From Sphaeroforma sirkka (Eukaryota; Opisthokonta; Ichthyosporea; Ichthyophonida), in contig LUCW03001762.1 in assembly GCA_001586965.3 (NCBI GenBank), positions 1-55,000 on the forward strand: a stretch of 55,000 nucleotides of DNA. The letters run 5' to 3'. Each line of letters starts with the position of its first letter. The stretch's first letter is position 1. The position numbers and the translations under genes were made by a program. The notes below the pieces were generated by a model that was not told where the DNA came from, did not search any database, and worked only from the letters and a program-made list of their open reading frames with translations. Shown here piece by piece: positions 32,804 through 55,000 of the stretch.

Positions 32804-35800
32804 AAATATTGGTTCGTTTCCTTGTTGCCCCAGCTCAGTGAGACGTGAGTGATGTGTTTCTCCTCATGACATTGTACATGTGCGAAAACAAATGACTTAA
32901 GTCTTTGGCGTACTCCCAGAGTGGAGCAATCTATATATGCGAGATTTTATCGCCAGCTTTTGTCCTAGTCGTCGTAACGACCCAGAACACTGTTGCACTA
33001 CTTTGAAGACCGCGAGCGAAATTATATTCAAGTAGGGTAGCTCGTGTTCAGTATACAAGGTAGTACACAACTATATCACAGGATTCAACTACGAAATCAA
33101 AAATTATTACTGTATAAAGCCACACGACTAGTTTCAACATCGTTAAATGGGTCGAACTTGTTGTATATGTATCGTGTATGCATAATATTGAATCAGTGGT
33201 TTGCATATTTAAAGTCAGCGGTTTATATTTTCATTTGCTTTCATAGAGTGTGCTTTGACTGCACAACCTTGACCTCCGAGTATTCTGCCATACTCTCATA
33301 AACTCATTCAAAATTGCTGCCACGTCCTGTAAGGTCAATTAACATTTCCGGGTGATCATATATGGATTCTTGAGCAGGTCTTCCATTCCGGATATTCAGC
33401 GACAGTTTCTGCCATTTGACTCGAATAAGTTCATGGCTGGCAGCAGGCACAAGTACGGCACACCGATAAATCCTACAACCAAGAAAATCTTAGCGCCGGG
33501 GAGTGCGCAATTAAAAGTATTCTATTTAAAGTGCCTGCTTGGCAGTTGACAGAAGAAGTACGTAGACCAATTCAAGTAAACTTTGCACTATTATCCCTAT
33601 CGCATTGTACGCACCGTGTTCAGTTTTCCGCTCATGTCACACCCAGTGAGAGAGTAAGCTTAAAAACTAATAATGATGAAGTAGGGTGTTGAAGGAAACG
33701 TTTTTATCTTTCTTCTGTCAACTGATATTGGAGGTTTGTTGCAGTGTACTAGTATCGAGAGACATTGTATTGTAGCTGGGTGGGCAGTATATACGTGCTG
33801 TACAATACTGCACGGAGCTCCTTTTCGGAATCCACAAAGAAAAAAATCATACCAGAAATGCACACATTTTATACTTCAGCTTTATACCAAGCTAAATTTT
33901 TAACACATTTTGTACGTATATCTAAAACTGAATACATCGAAATATCTGGCTCTCATGAAAATAAAGTGTGTATTTTCCATCACCTGCTGGTTGCTCTATT
34001 GTGATCAATATTGCTGTCTTGTTCTCGAGAACAAAATCGAGTTCAATTTTTTTAAATATAATTGAAGAAAGCTCGACACTAGTTTTGTTTTGGAGACAAT
34101 TTCTCTTGCAATCGGCTCAGATTCATTACTATTGAAAACCCTCTGTGTTAACGTTACTATTGAAAACCCTCTGTGTTAATCTTCATTACTATTGAATTAC
34201 TATTGAAAACCCTCTGTGTTAACATGGTCGCATGAATTGACTCAACAATTATATGCACTTAATGGGAACCACGGCATTGCAGCATGTGTATTATATTGAG
34301 AAGTTTACATACACCTACAGATTGTCAGCAATTCCATCACCTGCTAGTTTAATACTATTGCGGTCATTGTTATTGTATTTCTATCTTGTTCTTAAAAAAA
34401 ACTCGGTAATCGTTATGATATAATTCCTTTTTAATTCTTCTTACTACCCACTCTGCTTCATTTACTATTTATTACCATGGCCGTGGCAATGCTGTGGATT
34501 ATTTTTTACAATTTGACCATCAATCGATTGTCATATAAATGTTTTATAAAATAAAATAAACATGTTACCGACAGCAACATGATGGTGTTTGTTGCTTTGA
34601 AAGTGAACTCTGGCAAGGTGAATACTTCATTGCTTACTGCTTAATATCGTGGATGAGCGTACATTAGATTGCAAAGGCGCAGTATATGTTCATGGTATAT
34701 TTTCGCATTTCATATAGAATAATGTTCAATTTTAAGCAAAATATAGATACCTATTGGGATCTCACTTCATTGTAAACGGATAAGCGAACACTTAACGGGT
34801 GGCTTGGCATCTCTTTTCCAAGCCGTTCGACTCTTTTCGGACTACTTGCAGGGAGGAAGTAGGTCTCGTCATGAAACCTGTTGAAGTTCTGTTTGGAATG
34901 AAGATTAAATATCCCAGTATCTGCTCACGACATTTGGTGAGGGCTATGATATTTATCAGGGTTTTTATAGCGTTTAGCTTCAAAGCTGTGCTGTACAATC
35001 TGTTATTGCGACTGTCGTTCTCTTTCCATGTCTTACAGATTTATTTGTGTACCATTTTATGCTTTTAAAACCAACAGACAACATAAATATTACATTCCGG
35101 TCCACTGCTGGCCCATAGAAGGTCGCAATGTTGGAACAGACATAAACTGACGATGTCGGTGTGCCTTGAGTTTGTACACATAATATACCTATGTAGTAAA
35201 ATTGCATCGGGCCATGGACGACAGTTGTATTGATTTTTATTGTCGCTCTACGATTCTAGGTTACCCAAATCACGAGTTTTTCCTCATGCTTGGTCATTCT
35301 ATTGTTTCTAAAGTGAAAGAATCCACTGAGTGTGCACCGGTTGCACCTGAACCAATATGTGTTCATACGATGTGCATTGTTGTGCCTTATAGTCCTTTGT
35401 GCCAATTCTGGTGCGAAAATAGCTCGGAGTGTTCATCCATGGCGCGATCATATAGTCCACAGCGCTTAGACAGCATGCACTACGCCACTAGGATGTGTCA
35501 GGCATGACACTGAGGTGTTCATCGTGTGCCACTATGGTGTTGGTGGGCTAGTTTTGCCCACCTACCTCCTAAGCGGACTTTGATCTAAATTATACATGCT
35601 ACTATTTTCTTGTTTTCTGAGTACTACGTACTGTACTAACTAATGATTAATATATTCCATTTCCATAAAGTGTGAATGATATGGGTTGTACTGCGTGAAG
35701 GTCTCACGATGTCGATTGCCTGCTTGCTTTTCCGTATCCGTGTTTGAGTGAGGTGGTCAGCCATTCCGGTGTTAAAGTAGGGGGCCGGGGTTCACCTGAA

Positions 35801-36495
35801 TCGAAATTAAAACAGGCATATATATATAAAAAGCCATACACGACCACACAAGCATATTCCTTCACTCTCAAACATGTCTGAGCGATGTGCTTCAATATGG
35901 GATGAATGATCGCGTGTCAAGAGGTGCACTCGCGTACAAACATGCCCGAGCGATGTGCTTCAATATGGGATGAATGATCGCGTCAAGAGGTGCACTCGTG
36001 TACAAACATGTGCTCACATCTGAATAAACATACGCACCCCCGAGCACAACGCTGCGAGCACTCTGCTCCAATTTGAACGATACTTCGGCAAACCTTATTA
36101 CAGACGAACATGCACTACGTATCAAGCAACCATCTAGATATTAGGTAATACTCAGCAACAGTTGATTACATCAAAATCATAGCCACAACAACCCCTATAA
36201 TGTGCATATATCGTTGAGCGAAAAACGGACATTCGATCACGTGGGCGACTGATTTCTGAAACATCGCACTTTAACAAATAGCATTGCGCACAGCTGAAGA
36301 TGCCACACATATCCATGAGACAAATAGCTACAGAGGAATATAGTAATCAACAATGATGTAATAACGGAACTGGAACACTCGCACGCTATTAGAGATGACA
36401 AGTGCGAATAACCTTATGCACAAAGACTGAGACAGTGACATAAATCGTAGGTCGGAAAGACCCATTGATAAAACAAAAACCCTACAACCCTAAAA
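32804..36495. other. intergenic, no gene recognised
   Basis: Short ORFs up to 101 aa (35202-35507) without recognisable motifs. 34120-34215 holds three copies of a 28-bp CATTACTATTGAAAACCCTC repeat. 35871-36010 holds two copies of a roughly 60-bp unit (GCGATGTGCTTCAATATGGG). Confidence 0.5.
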
Positions 36496-54550
<18,055 letters not shown>

Positions 54551-55000
54551 CTGCATGACATGCAACAACAACAATTTATTAGTCTCTCCAGTGATCAAGG
54601 GAGTATCTCAAGGAATTAAGGGAGTCTCTCAAGGAATCAAGAAAGTCTCCCAAGGAATCAAGAAAGTCTCTCAAGGAATCAGGGGCGTCTCTCAAGAAAT
54701 CAAGGATGGCAAATGAAACCGGCGGTAGGTGGTATCAATCAATCCAGTACCCCTGACAGGCAGCAAATATACCACATGTGTCCAGTATTAGAGATATATC
54801 ATCCAATACATCAACCGCATGACATTCATGTATAGATATATCATCACTTACATCAACCACATTACATTCATGTAGACAGTGGCATCGAGAACTTTGGCGA
54901 CCTACTCGCGTCCAGCCCGATGTGCATTTCTCATGGCCAACTAATTTTCTGCTCGCACTTCACCAAAGCTTTGCGCAGATTTTGCCGCCCATTCAGCATA
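54551..55000 (-). other. upstream of first visible POLG exon, nothing certain
   Basis: Short repeats of GGAATCAAG(G/A)(A/G)AGTCTC at 54595-54700. No convincing N-terminal POLG exon; the phase of exon 54453-54550 requires one further upstream. Confidence 0.4.

Overview
The window is eukaryotic nuclear DNA. It has GT-AG introns, an animal/fungal-type mitochondrial DNA polymerase gamma (POLG) split into at least 21 exons, Ty3/gypsy LTR retrotransposons, (TA)n microsatellites, many minisatellites, and scattered interstitial TTTAGGG/TTTTAGGG (CCCTAAA) telomere-like tracts. A POLG this close to the metazoan form points to an opisthokont-lineage organism. An intron-rich unicellular relative of animals or fungi, such as an ichthyosporean, would fit, but the species cannot be fixed from sequence alone.

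Layout. 1-14246: two decayed copies of one Ty3/gypsy family. Copy 1 (1-5922) runs off the left edge and keeps its 3' LTR. Copy 2 (7261-14246) carries a young 595-bp solo LTR inside gag, a replaced protease/RT segment and a truncated 3' LTR. Both have an unusual pol: after RNase H comes a methyltransferase-like domain typical of DIRS elements, then integrase and a chromodomain-like tail. Between the copies (5923-7152, minus) lies a broken unknown gene interrupted by the LTR of copy 1. 14250-16721: a cluster of broken, unrecognised, mostly minus-strand ORFs. 17600-21000: a second, unrelated Ty3-type remnant (gag knuckle, integrase C-terminus). 21000-23224: non-coding. 23225-27969 (minus): the last five exons of an unidentified gene, all splice phases consistent. 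27970-32680: minisatellites and no confident gene. 32687-32803: a tRNA-Leu(UAG) in permuted order, 3' half before 5' half, followed by a T8 terminator. 32804-36495: no recognisable gene. 36496-54550 (minus): POLG, all exonuclease and polymerase motifs present, 5' end not seen.

Two observations stand out. First, the permuted tRNA-Leu: the halves assemble into a near-complete cloverleaf and the outer flanks are complementary. Second, in both multi-exon genes many introns carry a tandem array whose repeat unit contains a copy of the neighbouring exon end plus its splice donor or acceptor. The splice junction itself has been amplified, in at least eight clear cases and several weaker ones. Three POLG exons also contain single-base frameshifts; two fall in homopolymers, so sequencing error, recent pseudogenisation and unusual decoding all remain open.
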